A DNA stretch of 64,000 nucleotides from Sabethes cyaneus. Lineage: Eukaryota; Arthropoda; Insecta; Diptera; Culicidae. The position numbers and the translations under genes were made by a program. Below, piece after piece: positions 34,460 through 50,184 of the stretch. The notes beneath the pieces are model-generated. The model was not told the origin of the DNA. It made no database searches and worked only from the letters and a program-made list of their open reading frames with translations. Within the stretch, counting starts at the first letter, position 1. The number at the start of each line of letters is the position of its first letter. Location of the stretch: NCBI RefSeq assembly GCF_943734655.1, contig NC_071354.1, positions 79,173,822-79,237,821 on the forward strand, written 5' to 3'.

Positions 34460-34947
34460 GTAAGTACACTGTTTTTATCCTCACATTGCACGTAATTTCC
34501 ACAACAACCGTAGTAACAGTATATATTTCAAGTGGATAAATGAACTAAAGCATGGACCACACTTTCCTACTCGGTGTTGGCCAATAAGGCAAATTACATA
34601 ACCGAAAGTTTTGCTATCTAGTAGTAGTTATTGGTCGGAATTGATTAAATTTATTTTAAAGTAATCGGTTTATCGGAAAAAAACTAAATGCTGAAATAAC
34701 TTTTGACATTTTAACTGTTTTTAAATATTTAGCCGAATACTCACACAGGTTTTTATTTCTTTTTTTTTCCTTCTGCTTTCCGGCTAAACAAACTATTCTA
34801 CTTCATGGGTCTTGGAATAAAAAAAACCGGATATGGAACATCCTGGGTATTTTACACCAATTAAATGCGTAACTCATCAACTTTCTGTTCGAAAAACAAC
34901 CAAAAAACCTATTTACTACTGACAACCACCACTACTACTGCTACCAG
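34460..34947 (+). other. kcc intron, 488 bp
   Basis: GTAAGT donor to a CTACCAG acceptor with a preceding CAACCACCACTACTACTG stretch. No repeat family seen. Confidence 0.85.
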
Positions 34948-35081
34948 GCACACTCATCGGTGTCTATCTGCCGTGTATACAGAATATTTTCGGTGTAATT
35001 TTATTCATTCGTTTAACATGGGTCGTCGGAACGGCCGGAGCTATTTATGGGTTTTTAATTGTGTTATGTTGTTGTTGCGTG
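34948..35081 (+). CDS. kcc: K-Cl cotransporter, exon (TM1 and start of TM2)
   Basis: After completing the split Gly codon it encodes TLIGVYLPCIQNIFGVILF, then IRLTWVVGTAGAIYGFLIV, then LCCCCV, and ends in phase 0 at GTATGT. QNIFGVILF.RLTWVVG is the first transmembrane helix of SLC12 transporters. The adjacent Asn-Ile in QNI corresponds to residues that coordinate K+ in human KCC1 (Asn131 and Ile132; from family knowledge). LIVLCCCC starts TM2. The long open frame at 34865-35353 in another phase is a shadow. Confidence 0.96.
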
Positions 35082-36655
35082 GTATGTTTACATTTTTTTC
35101 TACAATATCATTACTTTCAATTCATTTCACCCTTCCAACCCGCAGCCTGTTTAAAACCACACGGCTGCATGTTACTATCCGTGGGTCTCATACGCACGCA
35201 TCATATCTTCAAACGCACATTTTTAGTCAAGACCTAACGATCAACCCCACACTTTACAAAATTATTAACCCCCCATTTCCATTGCTATTAATTATCACAC
35301 ACAGCCGCACAACAGACTCGATATTACGCACTGGTAAACACTTTAGCATGTAATTTGAGGATAAATTAAAATTGTCACTAGCAGCGACTCAACCAGCGGG
35401 TTGGGGTTAGCCACAGCCCGCAATCTCGCGCAAAGTGCGTGACACTCGCTCCGAATCTACCCCGTTGCGTTGCGTTGTGCCACCGCAAAATGTGCTGATA
35501 AATTTCGTTACAAATTTCGGTCCATGTCAATGGCGCTGGTGAAAGGTTTTCCTCTCAGATTAATATCGGTACTTTTACTTTGCTTTTCGTCGTTAACACG
35601 ACGTGTCACGAGAGGAGGAAGATTTACGCACTAACGGCGATGAGTTATTTTTAGTGCGCCCAAGAGGCGATAGGCGAAATTAATTTACATATTTCAGTTT
35701 CGCTTCAGTTGTTTGCTAAATTTTTCTGCGGCCAAATGTTGTTTTACAGATAGAGAAAATCAGTTTTGCCAACATTTTTCCAAAATTAGAAAAAACTAGG
35801 CTGGAAAAAATGTTTTCTAAATTTTCAATAAAAAATCATCATGTGATGGATGGTGGGGCAAGCGCCGAAAACTCGAGTTTCAATTCATCATGATGATCCA
35901 CTTATACTGCTTCATTTGCTTTTCTCTAATAAATATTGAATGGAAACAAATTAAATTTGTTCAATTTTCTTCTGACAAGGTAACATGGTCCAATTAATTA
36001 AGTCAACATAGACAAATCGTGCCCAGCTTCGAATTTGCTGTGACCTGAAACATGTTGAAACTCGTTGAAGCTCCATTCTGAAAATTGAACTAGTCTGTTT
36101 AGTGATATCCTTTATTTCTACTGTCATATTTATTATGTTTAGTCTGTTAGTGTATGAAACGAATATAGGAAAATATTTAACTTCATTTATATGTTTCGTG
36201 CCTAGTTATTTATCTAGTGTCGAACCTTCATATCTAAAATCATTTGAAACAATTTTTTTTATTAGAGGTTTTAACCCAGAGGGTCATTCCCAACGAAACA
36301 AAAATTCTACATAGAAATAATTTCATAAAAAACATCAAAACCAATTTAATTATGATATTTGTGGTCATAGCTTTTCGTTTTTGTGTGACAGTTTGGTCCA
36401 CGCTTATCATGCCCTGTGTTGAAATTAGGATTCATGTGAGCCTATTAAGCGGCAGCCTGAACAATATTCAAGAATTACGTTGAAACTATATTTACTCATG
36501 ACAAGATTTTTATATCAATTAATAGAATAACATTTACTAAATATCGGAGTGCATTTTGGTCTAATGAAACGCTGCTGAATTTGAGTTATAGTCGCGAGAA
36601 ATAATGAAATTTCAGGCCCATTTTTTTAGTGGTATCTTTGTTGTTTAAATATCCG
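35082..36655 (+). other. kcc intron (left part), no feature seen
   Basis: Start of the 12.6 kb intron, donor GTATGT. AT-rich, with no recognisable repeat or gene. Confidence 0.6.
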
Positions 36656-36890
36656 ACAGTACGAAAAAGCTTGCATGGTACAAACCATAACAGTTATAAA
36701 GCAATCCACCGAATAACTCAATAGGTGGTACTGCGCGTGCGCCCACCATAATTTCTTAGTAGCATATTTAAAAATAAAGCTGATTTTTAGCATATTGTTG
36801 GGGCTTATCATAGGTTTATTGTCTACCAAAAACCATCTGTGTCTATTTGAAGAGGCCTGAGAAATTACAATGAGCAAATAGCACCGTCCA
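36656..36890. repeat. Diverged copy of mariner-terminus-like repeat
   Basis: GGTGGTACTGCGCG, CGCCCACC and AATAAAGCTGATTTTTAG occur in the same order and spacing as at 38510-38580 (GGTGGTGCTGTACGCCCATC ... AATAAAGTTGATTTTTAG). It probably shares origin with the foldback termini at 38.4-38.8 kb. Confidence 0.5.
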
Positions 36891-37307
36891 GGGGCCTATT
36901 TGGTGGATTGCTGTCCTTCAAAAGCAGATCAAAAGAGAGTCAGATGGATAACCATTCGGCGTTGCCTACATACCGGCTTATTGAAGATAACTAGTTTTAC
37001 AGTAACAACAGCTTGCTTCTGGCACTAGTGTAGGTACATTAAATCATTCATATACACTAGCACCATAAGCAAGTGTTTGTCACTCAAAAACTAGCTATGT
37101 CAAAACGATAGAAGAGTTTCAGGCGCATCTGCCTCGCATATTTGTAGTAGTATAAATAGAGCACCTCATTTTTCAGGCTTAAATTAATAACAAAATGCTG
37201 CAGATTGCTAGCAAATGAAAAAAATTTTATATTTTATATCAGAGGGGAATTTTTGTATTCCCCGTGTTGAATTGTTCTGCGATACCGTATTCACAGCTGT
37301 TTAATTT

Positions 37308-38308
37308 CTAGAATAAGTAAACGTGATCATAATTGTCTGTTTTCCAAGCCATCATCAAGAGCGGATACGCGTAAGTGATTGCTTCTATTTTTCGGCGAAG
37401 CTTCCGTTTGATGTCGGAACAGGAATGCCCGGCCATCATGTCAACTTTGCGAATGCATCTCTTCATTCTACCAATCAGCGGTTTGCAATTCGGGACTCTG
37501 CAGTTCTTTTTGTACACCGTGGAACTCAAAATTTCGAAGAAATCTTGGATTGGGCGACACTACCTCAGATTTGTCGGGTTGTGGTTTTTGGGTACAAGTG
37601 GGTTCCAGTAGGCATTCAGGAACGATTATGGTTTTTGGCGTAATGCGATGATGCATTATCCGGCCAAAACACGTATTGTCCATTTGCATGATATTTTTGT
37701 AAAAACGGGATCAACATTTTCTTTAAACATCCGTTCTGGTACACATCCTAATTAATTAAATCTGCTTGAATCATGACTTAGAAATACCTCTCTCAGAAAT
37801 GGTGATGTACGGCATCACTTTCTGTTTAAACTGATGTTTTATATTCGAAGATGCAGAAGAACTATCCATGGAATAGTATCGATCTTTTCCGGGAATGTGC
37901 GTCTTCGAAAGAAGGAAGTAACATTCCTCGTCCAAAACAAATCATTTTCCGCGACATTGAGATTTCAGCTCTTGTCTTCTTTCGGCACTTTATGCCGTCT
38001 CTTTTCAATATTTTGCAGATGTACTGCTGAAAACAGTTAAACTTTTTTACGGCATCCCGTTGGTTCACGGAATCCTTGTTGTTGAGAGCACGAAAAAGAG
38101 AACGGTGTCCTTCTGCGTCAATAATTTTGGCTGATCTTCCACTACCTTGTTTGCGAGTAGTTGTTGGGCATCTTAGGATATGATACACAGTCGAAGCCGC
38201 AACATTTTCGCTTTTTAAATGTTGCGCCGTATAATTTTTACCGTAATTTCTGTGCAGTTCGTAGAAGTGTACAACGCGTTCTCGAAATTTTTCTTGTTGT
38301 GATGCCAT
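37308..38308 (-). pseudogene. Tc1/mariner-type transposase, broken
   Basis: On the minus strand a frame starting MASQQEKFRERVVHFYELH carries the N-terminal helix-turn-helix (HLKSENVAASTVYHIL) and basic linker GSGRSAK, and runs to a stop at 37862. After a frameshift the catalytic region continues: DEECYFLLSKTHIPG with the first Asp, MPYITISERGISKS, then an asparagine-rich WPDNASSHYAK-like block with the second Asp near 37690-37650. Shifted pieces follow down to 37308. Several stops. The spacing resembles maT-like relatives of mariner, but the exact family is uncertain. The open frame extends 50 codons upstream through the terminal repeat, which is not coding. Confidence 0.75.
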
Positions 38309-38402
38309 TTTAAGCAAAACAAGGCAAGCATGAACAACAACAAAATACTGGTGAAAAAAGGAAAGAGAGCAAACACGTAAAATAATCTCATTTCTCTCAG
38401 AG

Positions 38403-38777
38403 TTCGTTTGGTTTTGAGCATAGAGGCCTCGAAAATATTCCAAAACTTTAGTTGCCACCCGTTACCAAGACAGCATAATAACTACAGTAAAGATTTGTAT
38501 AACGCGGTGGGTGGTGCTGTACGCCCATCGTGATATCTCAGCTGTCCATTAACCAATAAAGTTGATTTTTAGTAGTTGACTAGGTTATACCACATGCTAA
38601 CAATGTACCACAACTCAAATTTATTGGTTAATGGACAGCTGAGATATCGCGATGAGCGTACAGCACCACCTACCGCGTCATACAAATCTTTACTGTAGGT
38701 ATCATGCTGTCTTGGTAACGGGTGGCAACTAAAGTCTTGGAATTTTTTCGAGGCCTCTATGCTCAAAAACGAACAGT
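38403..38777. repeat. Foldback: two ~165-bp inverted arms
   Basis: The left arm (38403-38571) and right arm (38612-38777) are near-perfect reverse complements (for example GAGCATAGAGGCCTCGAAAA against TTTTTTCGAGGCCTCTATGC). They are separated by about 40 bp. The left arm overlaps the 5' flank of the transposase gene, so the arms are probably mariner termini in head-to-head arrangement, or a MITE derived from them. A transcript across it would form a long hairpin. Confidence 0.85.
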
Positions 38778-40165
38778 ACGGCGGATGATGGTAATGTACC
38801 GACTCCCACGATAGGTGAAGTGATCAAAGCCATCGAGCAGCTCGAGAACAACAAGGTAGCTGGCGAAGATGGCATCGCAGGGGAGTTTATCAAGAGGAGC
38901 CCGGGTAGGTCGACTACCTGTTTACACCGGCCAATAGTCAGGACCTGGGAATCAAAATAGCAACCGGAAGAGTGGAAGAAGAGCGACAAGTTGGAATGTG
39001 AGAACTACCGAGCGATCTCCATTCTCAACGCCGCATATAAAGTGCTTTCTCAGATCATCTTTCGCCGGTTATCGGCGCTAGTTTCTAGATTCGTGGGAAG
39101 TTATCAAGCCGGTTTTGTGAACGGGCGATTGACAACGGAGCGAATTTTTGTGCTGAGAAAGATTCTCCAAAAGTGTCGAGAATACCATGTCCCTACGCAC
39201 CACCTATTCATCGCTTTTAGGCTCGCATACGATACTATCGACCGTGAAAAGTTATGGAACATTATGGACGATGACGGCTTTCGCGGGAAGCTGGCAAGAC
39301 TAATTAAGGACCCGATGGATGGTGCACAAAGCTGTGTAAACATTTCAAACACGAAGGGGACTTCGACAAGGCGATGATATGCCCATCGCGCTAGAAGGTG
39401 TTATGAAACGTATAGGTTTTAACAGGTCTTTAACAAATCTAGCCAGTTTATCTGTTTCTTTGACGACGTGGATATTGTCGGAAGGATGTTCCAGCGATTG
39501 CTGAATAGAATACCAAGCTGAAACGTAAAGCAGTAATGGTTGGATTAGTGGTGAATGTGTCTAAAGCCAAGTACCTGTTAGCAAGAGGAACCGAGCGCGA
39601 CCTAGCTCCCATAAGCAATAGTGTAATTGTCGACAACTACGAGTTAGAGGTGGTAGACGAATTTGTATACCTCGGGTGTCGGATAACAACTACAGCAGAG
39701 GTAAGGTCTGGTAAGCTTCACCCCCGTACCAAATGAATCATGTACTATACGCTAACAAGACCGGTAGTCTGCTACGGGCACGAAACGTGGACAATACTTG
39801 GCGGGGACTTGAAGGCACTGGCCGTTTTTGAACGTCGTGTGCTTAGGGCCATCGTTGGCGGTGTATGTGAGAACAGTGTATGGAGGAGAAGGATGAACCA
39901 CAAGCTGACGCAGCTCTTCGGCAAACACAGTATCCAGAAAGTTGCTAAGGCTGGAAGGATAGAATGGGCGGGACATGTTGTGAGAATGCCGGACAACAAC
40001 TCCGCTAAAATGGCGTTTGCCTCGAATCCGGTTGGTACCAGAGTGCATAATGAGCTCGATGGTTAGACCAAGTGGAGCAAAACCTGGAAAGTGTGGGACA
40101 TTCGAGAAATAGGAGATGGACAGCCATGGACCGAGTTTGTTGGCAGAACATTACTATGCAGGTGA
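38778..40165 (+). pseudogene. RTE-like LINE reverse transcriptase, broken
   Basis: It begins abruptly at the foldback. The frame at 38800-38915 reads VPTPTIGEVIKAIEQL then ENNKVAGEDGI. It continues with KKSDKLECENYRAISILNAA, SYQAGFVNGRLTTERIFVLR and HLFIAFRLAYDTIDR (38991-39377; the usual VDFKAAYD catalytic block is altered here to IAFRLAYD). A deletion follows, then LVVNVSKAKYLLARGTE (39536-39736) and YGHETWTILGGDL to AGRIEWAGHVVRMPDN (39740-40066). 5' truncated, with shifts and a stop near 39734. Related to the copy at 16.0-18.7 kb. Confidence 0.85.
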
Positions 40166-40199
40166 AATCTTAAAAGACATCGCACCAGCATAAGACAGT

Positions 40200-40500
40200 A
40201 TTTATATCTGTTCGTAGATTTTAAAGCGACGTACGTTTCAGTTAAGCGAAATGATATATGGCGCAAAATGCTTGGGCATGGTCTTTAACAAAACTGATTA
40301 ACCACCTTCACGTGTGTAGGATCCTACGAACAATTGGCGGGAAAATGGCAGAAGGTGTGTGATTCAGGTGCATGAATCTACGATCTACGAAATCTACGGA
40401 TACTGTGAAGCGAGTAAAACACCGTGTGATAGTCACGTTGCAGGGACGTCGGATTAGCGACCAGCGAAAGCAATAGCAGAGAACCTAATAGAGACCACCC
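40200..40500 (+). pseudogene. Second RTE-like fragment with internal deletion
   Basis: VDFKATYVSVKRNDIWRKML near 40210-40270 (catalytic block), then IYGYCEASKT and RPAKAIAENLI near 40380-40480 (C-terminal tail). The RT core between them is deleted. It directly follows the previous LINE. Confidence 0.5.
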
Positions 40501-43180
40501 CGTTCAGGAAAATCTGACAAAATTTTTATAAGTTACGTCACCCATTTTGCACCAAACCTTATTATCTAATTATCTGAAATCTAATCCAATACAGTGATTA
40601 ATCTTATCCTGTTCGGTCAAAAAACATAAAGCCAAAGTTATTAGAATCCTCTCTATAAATTGAATCTACTTTTAAACACGATACATATTCAAAAGCTACT
40701 GAAACTGCGCTTTACTGTAACCCATTAATGTTATTGCTAAAACCAAGCAATATCTTGTCTAACAAATTTGCTGAATCAGCAACGAGGCAACGGCGTTCGC
40801 GCAGCAAATACTTTTCTTATTTTTTCTTTTTTTCTTTTTCCCTTTCGAAACAAGACTACGTCGACTGATGATTTCGTCCGATTCAGCAGTAGAAAACTAT
40901 AATAATGTGAACAGCGGCAATAATGAATGTGCTGCCGATAAATATTCCTCTGTGACAATCGAAAGCCGCTCTAATGGACGAGTGCCAATTATGCCCGATT
41001 GATAAAGTCCAATCAGTGCGAAAACGGTTCGATTGTTATGCAGATTTCCGCCGAGTAAATTACATTTTCCCATTGTTTCTTGAAGCGGAAGCTCCACTGC
41101 TGATCAAAAGCATTCCTTTGAAGTGAACCTCTGTCATGATAAGATTAATTAAACAACCGGGTTGTATACACCGTCACAAGTATTTCAACAAAAGCCCATG
41201 GCTTCCATTCGCTTTACTACAAACCATTCAAGCTTTGGTGGCACTTTAATATACCGAAAATTGTTACGAGCAAAGTAATAATATTCTTACCGGAAGCTCG
41301 GGTTGGGATAATCAAAATACACGCTTCGTTAGAAGCTTCCATTTGCCAAGGGCAAAAAGCATTCGATAAACAACTTTACCCAACCCAAATCGTCGCAGTG
41401 CCGTTTTTCTGCGAACTCTACTCCTACGTATACCTACTACAGCCAGCAACCCAGTGGATTTCAAATGAAAATTCCGCCGTATTTAGCTGGGGCGAAAGCG
41501 TCGAATAATCGCTGCCGGTTCTTGTTTCAACGTCAGCACTCATCCTTCGTGACATTTGCGCTAAGAACAGTGACAAACGGAAAGGTTGCGGAACTGATAA
41601 GGCGTGCCTGCTGCTAGCCACACTTTACGGCTCTGGGATTTGGTGTGCCGTTTGTTTTCCCTTTTTCCAGCACGGTACGGAGCATAGAAGATTCAGGGCG
41701 CGACCTACATCCATCAGTATTTTATTGGTCGCTGTCGTTGTGTCGAATGCTGTGCGAACTGCGCCCGTTGAGTAAAGCGGGTTCTGGTGGGAAAACTGAT
41801 TCAATCAGGTTCGAAATCAACGCGACATTCTCTTGCATTTGATAGAATTGAAATTTCATAGATTTCTCTGCTACGCAATTTTTATTCAGCAATTAAAATA
41901 ATATTGTGGGTTTCAGTGCACCACACATACACATTTTCCTGTTAAATTATTCACTACAATTTACGTTCACTTTCTGTAAACAACATGAAAACCACAGACA
42001 AACAGTCGTTACACTCGTTTCATCTCCAAAAAAGGTCTATTATCATCAGAATGGTATACTCTGAGTAACTTATTCAAAGTGTAACGTCTGTTGGTCTATG
42101 TGGAAACAATCCAATCAAACATAGAAATCTTTATTTTCTAACAACATTACTGAATTGAATCATAAAATAGTAGAAAGACTACATTGCTTATAATGTACTC
42201 AACTCCAACACGCAACCAACACCAGAATCGAGATGTCGGAAAATAAGTATAGACCGGTGAAAATTGGTTCGCCATTGATACAGCCGTACCAGAAAGTGGA
42301 AGTTAAATTTGATATTCAGTAAAATTGAATATGCATCAGACCACAAACCCGCCACCATCGCACCACCACCGGTATGAAAGGGGAGAAGCAATTACGCGCC
42401 GAGTGATTTTAACGAAATTCAATCTATTTTGGCCGACCGTTAACGACATGCAATCGGGAGGCTTTTTCCAGGAATGCCAAAGCGGGATTCGATGTGCTGT
42501 TTCATATTTATAAGCTACCGCTGATTGTTACGAGGCGGCCACATAAATCATAGTGATATATCGTAGGCTTTCACCTAGCGGTGCCACCACCACCGAAGCT
42601 AGTATTATCAAGATTAATCTTTCGTTATGTAAAGATGCCTAGTGTATGTGTTTGGTAAAAGCGAACCACCGGTTGTAGTAAACGCGTGGGAAGTTAAGAA
42701 TAAAAATGTAAATTTGATGCTTAATTAAAAATGAAATTTCGACATGTATGTTGAGGGGTTTTCATATACCAAGTGAAAAACTGTGGGTATGATAAATTGG
42801 TTGCTGAAATGTTGTTCATTTTAATAAAAATATTTGCAAACTGTATGATGAAAGGCTTCTTAATTGGCCTCGAGCTGCGATACTGATCTAGCAATCCGAG
42901 TAAAACTTAGCAATAAGCAAATTCGATAGCCTACCACCATGCCTCAAACCGTCTAAAGTCACGAAAGAGTCCGATATTTCACCCGTTATCTTAAAGTTCA
43001 ACGATGAATCATATAGGGTGGCAGGTATCAGCCTAATCCGTTTTGAAAAACATGTTAAAGATTAATTCACCACAACTCATTTCGCTTAACTAAATCGTTC
43101 ATCGCATCGAAGTCTATGAACTGATAATAAATCGGCCACTGAATTCGAATTTGTCGAGAGCATATCATGTAGTCCGTTGG
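40501..43180 (+). other. kcc intron, no feature seen
   Basis: 2.7 kb of AT-rich intron. Open frames up to 67 codons match nothing recognisable. No repeat family identified. Confidence 0.5.
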
Positions 43181-43189
43181 GAAGCTCTC

Positions 43190-43385
43190 TGTCGAAAACC
43201 GCCAACAAAAATAACATGTAACGTCTTCTGAGAGGAATATCTGATTCGAAGAATGTTTAATTGAGTGAACTGGAGAATTTCGATATAGACCAAAAAGATT
43301 TTTGGGTAGTGCAATGCTAGGTGGGACGGGTACCCACACTCTTTCGATTGGTGCTCGATTGTTTTTCTGATTAAACTACCGGCGA
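43190..43385 (-). mobile_element. tRNA-derived SINE family A copy
   Basis: The minus strand starts near 43385 with GCCGGTAGTTTAATCAGAAA, the tRNA-like head with its GTTT/AAAC D-stem. It continues with the anticodon arm TCGAGCACCAATCGA, the T-arm and the body (TCTATATCGAAATTCTCCAG). The part beyond about 43240 is diverged. Confidence 0.65.
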
Positions 43386-43389
43386 CTCC

Positions 43390-44135
43390 CAACTCCCAAC
43401 CTCAGGACGCCCAACTCTGGAATTTAGGCTCTTTGGACTCTGGATTATGAACTCTGGGCTCTGACATCTAGGGTCTGGACTCTGGACTCTGGAATATGGA
43501 CGCTGGATTCTGTAATCCGAACTCTGGGGTCTGGTCTGGACTCTGGAATCTGTACTCTGGATTCTAGAGTCTGGAATCTGAACTCCGGACTCTGTAAGAC
43601 TCTGAACTCTAGGTTCTGGACTCTGGAAGATTCTGAATTCTGGACTATGGACTCTGGATTCTGGACTCTTGGACTTTCGATTTTTGAACCTCTGGACCCT
43701 GGGTCTGGACTTGGACACTGGGTCTTGGAAGACTCTGGGCACTGGACTCTGATCATTGGACTCTGGACTTTGTATTCTGGATTCTAGACTCCAATTGTGA
43801 AGTTTAGAATATGGACTCTGGTTTCTAGATTGATCTCTGAAGTCAGATCTTGTAAAGATTCTGCACTTTGGAATCTGCACTCTGGATTCAGGACTCTAAA
43901 CTCTGAACTGTGAATTCTGGAATTGGGACTTGGAACTCTAGACTCGGAAGGCTGGACACTGGACTCTGAAATCAGGACTGCGAATTCTGCAATCTAAACT
44001 ACGAACTGCATATTCTGGACTTTATACTCAAGTCTCTGACTCAGGACTCTAGGTTCTGGATTCTATGGACGCTGGACTTTCTGAGCTCTGGACCCTCTGG
44101 ATTATGATACCTGTACTTTAGACTCCGAACTATGT
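43390..44135. repeat. Degenerate minisatellite (GACTCTG-type)
   Basis: About 750 bp of variants of CTCTGGACTCTGGATTCTGG with a period near 7-8 bp. The open frame 43371-43880 on the minus strand (Ser/Pro/Glu/Arg-rich) is a by-product. The array runs up to the truncated 5' end of the Jockey-like LINE. Confidence 0.85.
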
Positions 44136-44189
44136 ATTCTGGAATTCATCCTTACTTCATTACTTGCTCCTCTTCGTCATCTTTACAAT

Positions 44190-45625
44190 TTGTCTCTGCC
44201 GGCATTTTTCAGACCCTCCGGAAAATAGCGTTTTGTTTCCAGTTCATAAGAAAGGCGATAAAAAGGACATCGATAATTATCGAGGTATCGCCGCATTGTG
44301 TGCGGCATCCACGCTATTCGAAAAAGTAATTTTGGAACCAGTGTTCTACCATCATAAGCAATTCATCGACGATTTTCAACATGGATTCATGCCACGTCGA
44401 TCAACCACGACGAATCTCCTCTCATTTACTACTTATGCTACGGATACCATGTCGAGGCGTTTCCAAACGGACGCCATTTAAACCGAGCTCTCTACTGCTT
44501 TTGATAAGTTGAATCATGAAATTGCGTTTGCCAAACTCGATAGGATGGGACTTGACGGCACGTTACTGCTCTGGCTGAAGTCCTACTTGGATGATCGGCA
44601 TCTGGCTGTTAAAATCGGAGAATCACTATCCAGCGAGTTTGTTACTACGTCCGGTATTCCACAAGGCAGTCATCTAGGCCCGCTCATCTTCGTGCTATAT
44701 TTCAACGATGTAAACTTTTCGCTACGAGGACCCAGGCTTTCCTTTGCTGATGATCTTAAGATCTATCTCGACGTCAAAAAAGTTGAAGACGCCATATTTT
44801 TGCAACAGCAACTGGAGAGCTTTTCTATATGGTGCTACGAAAATAGAATGGTGCTCAACTTTACCAAGTATTCAGTGGTGATGTTCTCCAGGAAAAAACG
44901 ATCAATACATTTCAACTATCATCTAGGAGGTGAACTGGGTAAAAAGAAGTCCTACGTCAAAGGCCTGGGAGTCCTCCTTGACTCACAGCTGACCTACAAG
45001 CAGCACATCAGCTACTTCGTTGCTAAAGCATCCCGCAGAGTTGGCCTAATCATGAGAACTGCGAAAAGCTTCACCGATATACATTGCTTGAAGAAGTTGT
45101 ACTAAGCGCTTGTCCGTCCGACGCTGGAATATTGTTCGGCGGCCTGGAATTCCCATTATCTCAACGGCGTCAATCGGTTAAAAAAAATACAACGAAAATT
45201 CATTCGATTCGCCCTCCGTCGCCTGCCTTGAAACGACCCGCTCCAGCTACCAAGATACAAAGCGGGCCTGATGCTAATTGAAGTGGACGCCCTAGCAATC
45301 AGGAGAAATCTGTGCCGAGCAATCCTTGTAGCTGATATCCTGATGGCGAGGGCAAATTGTCCATGGCTTCTCAACCATATAAGTCTACGAGCTCAACCAC
45401 GACCTCTTCGACTTCAGAATGTTCCTCCAAATACCATTTCAAAGGACAAATTATGCATCAAACGGGGCCATCGTCGGACTACAAGGAATTTTTAGCCAAG
45501 TGTCAGCATGGTTCGACTTTCATTTCACTTTCGTAGGACTATTTGACAAAACTTTTTAAACATTCTTCGTTACACTAATTATCATTAGGACAACAATATG
45601 TCTGTTGGTAAATAAATAAATAAAT
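44190..45625 (+). pseudogene. Jockey-like LINE, 5'-truncated RT with three stops
   Basis: One continuous frame from about 44212 to 45495 is broken only by in-frame stops at 44479-44481, 45103-45105 and 45229-45231. Motifs in order: FPVHKKGDKKDIDNYRGIAA, HGFMPRRSTTTNLL, TAFDKLNHEIAF (altered from the usual DFSKAFDRVNH), SGIPQGSHLGPL, LSFADDLKIY (active site) and LGVLLDSQLTYKQHI. The tail VRPTLEYCSAAWN comes after the second stop. The endonuclease and ORF1 are missing, the usual dead-on-arrival truncation. The 3' end is TAAATAAATAAATAAAT at 45609-45625, a tail type common in Jockey/CR1-related LINEs. Confidence 0.88.
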
Positions 45626-49166
<3,541 letters not shown>

Positions 49167-49412
49167 CTGCCGGAGCGACTGTCGGCAACGCACGGCTTGT
49201 TTCTATCGCACTGACAGTCTATTTTATCGGCCGTAGAAACAAAGAGCAGTCATAGTAAAATAATATCGTCGCATGTGAGTGTGTGGTGCGTATTCGGGAA
49301 TGATAGAATTGGATGAATAAAGCAAAACTAGGTACAAAACAAGACTACCTAATGTAATGGGCGGCAGTATTTTAATGAATAAAACATTCGGGTACCAACC
49401 AAAAAAGCGTAA
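49167..49412 (+). mobile_element. Composite SINE family A copy, 3'-truncated
   Basis: It begins CTGCCGGAGCGACTGTCGGC and contains TTTCTATCGCACTGACAGTC and GGGAATGATAGAATTGG. It reaches the tRNA-like head (GCGGCAGTATTTTAATGAAT, then ATTCGGGTACCAACC) and stops just after the anticodon arm. The first ~190 bp match 62288-62450 and, inverted, 54074-54240. Confidence 0.7.
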
Positions 49413-50184
49413 ATTTATTAGTTTTTCGTTTCTAAAATTACGAAAGCGCATTCCACAACTACAGATTGCTTGCCAAAAAAGGAACTTTTTTTTACTATGG
49501 AGCTTTCTGACGCACTCACTCGATCGACTTACTTGCTTATTTAACATACTGCGGTCAGAACAATGGGTGGTTCTGCCCTCAGCTAGTTCGCTTCATGGTT
49601 CGATTGCATTCTCCATTTTCCACCATTCATCTGTATTCCACCGTAAGTGCCAACATCTTCCCTTCATAGACACCAAGTGTCCTAATCCTCCGCTAACAAA
49701 ACCGAATTTTCATTGCCGTAGAAGACTACTGGTTTTCGTGATGCAACGAATTTTACTTGACCAATGTCTTCCGGAGTAAGCATGATTACCAGCCACAAGA
49801 GATCTTTGTATTTATCTTTTGGAGTCAATATCAGCAGTCACCAGTGTTCCCAAATTCAGGAACTCGTTTATCACTTCAATTTTGGTTCAATTTACTTAAA
49901 TTCTTGGTGAGCAACTGATACTTATCTCGTTAGAATCTCTTCCACTTTATGGGATTTGCTAATGATCGCTTTTTCTGTAGATTGGGCTAACAATTCTTCT
50001 CACTAGCTCCCTTAGTAGGGTTTAGGTCTTCCTCTAAAATCAAGGCAATTACCCAGTCTAATGTTCTAGCTGGTTCTTCACTACAATATTCTACTTATTC
50101 GTTCCGTAATTGGTCGATACTTAGAGCTTAATTGTTTCTCAACAACCTGAGTTCTTCCTAAACTTCATTAAGCCGGGCGGATGG
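49413..50184 (+). other. kcc intron, no feature seen
   Basis: AT-rich intron between a SINE and the hexanucleotide array. No feature recognised. Confidence 0.5.

Noticed and set aside
34865..35353. 162-residue + strand frame over the kcc TM1 exon
   Set aside because: It reads the exon in the wrong phase; the in-phase translation matches K-Cl cotransporters and the splice sites agree with it.
43371..43880. 169-residue Ser/Pro/Arg-rich frame
   Set aside because: It runs over the GACTCTG-type minisatellite and mirrors its period.
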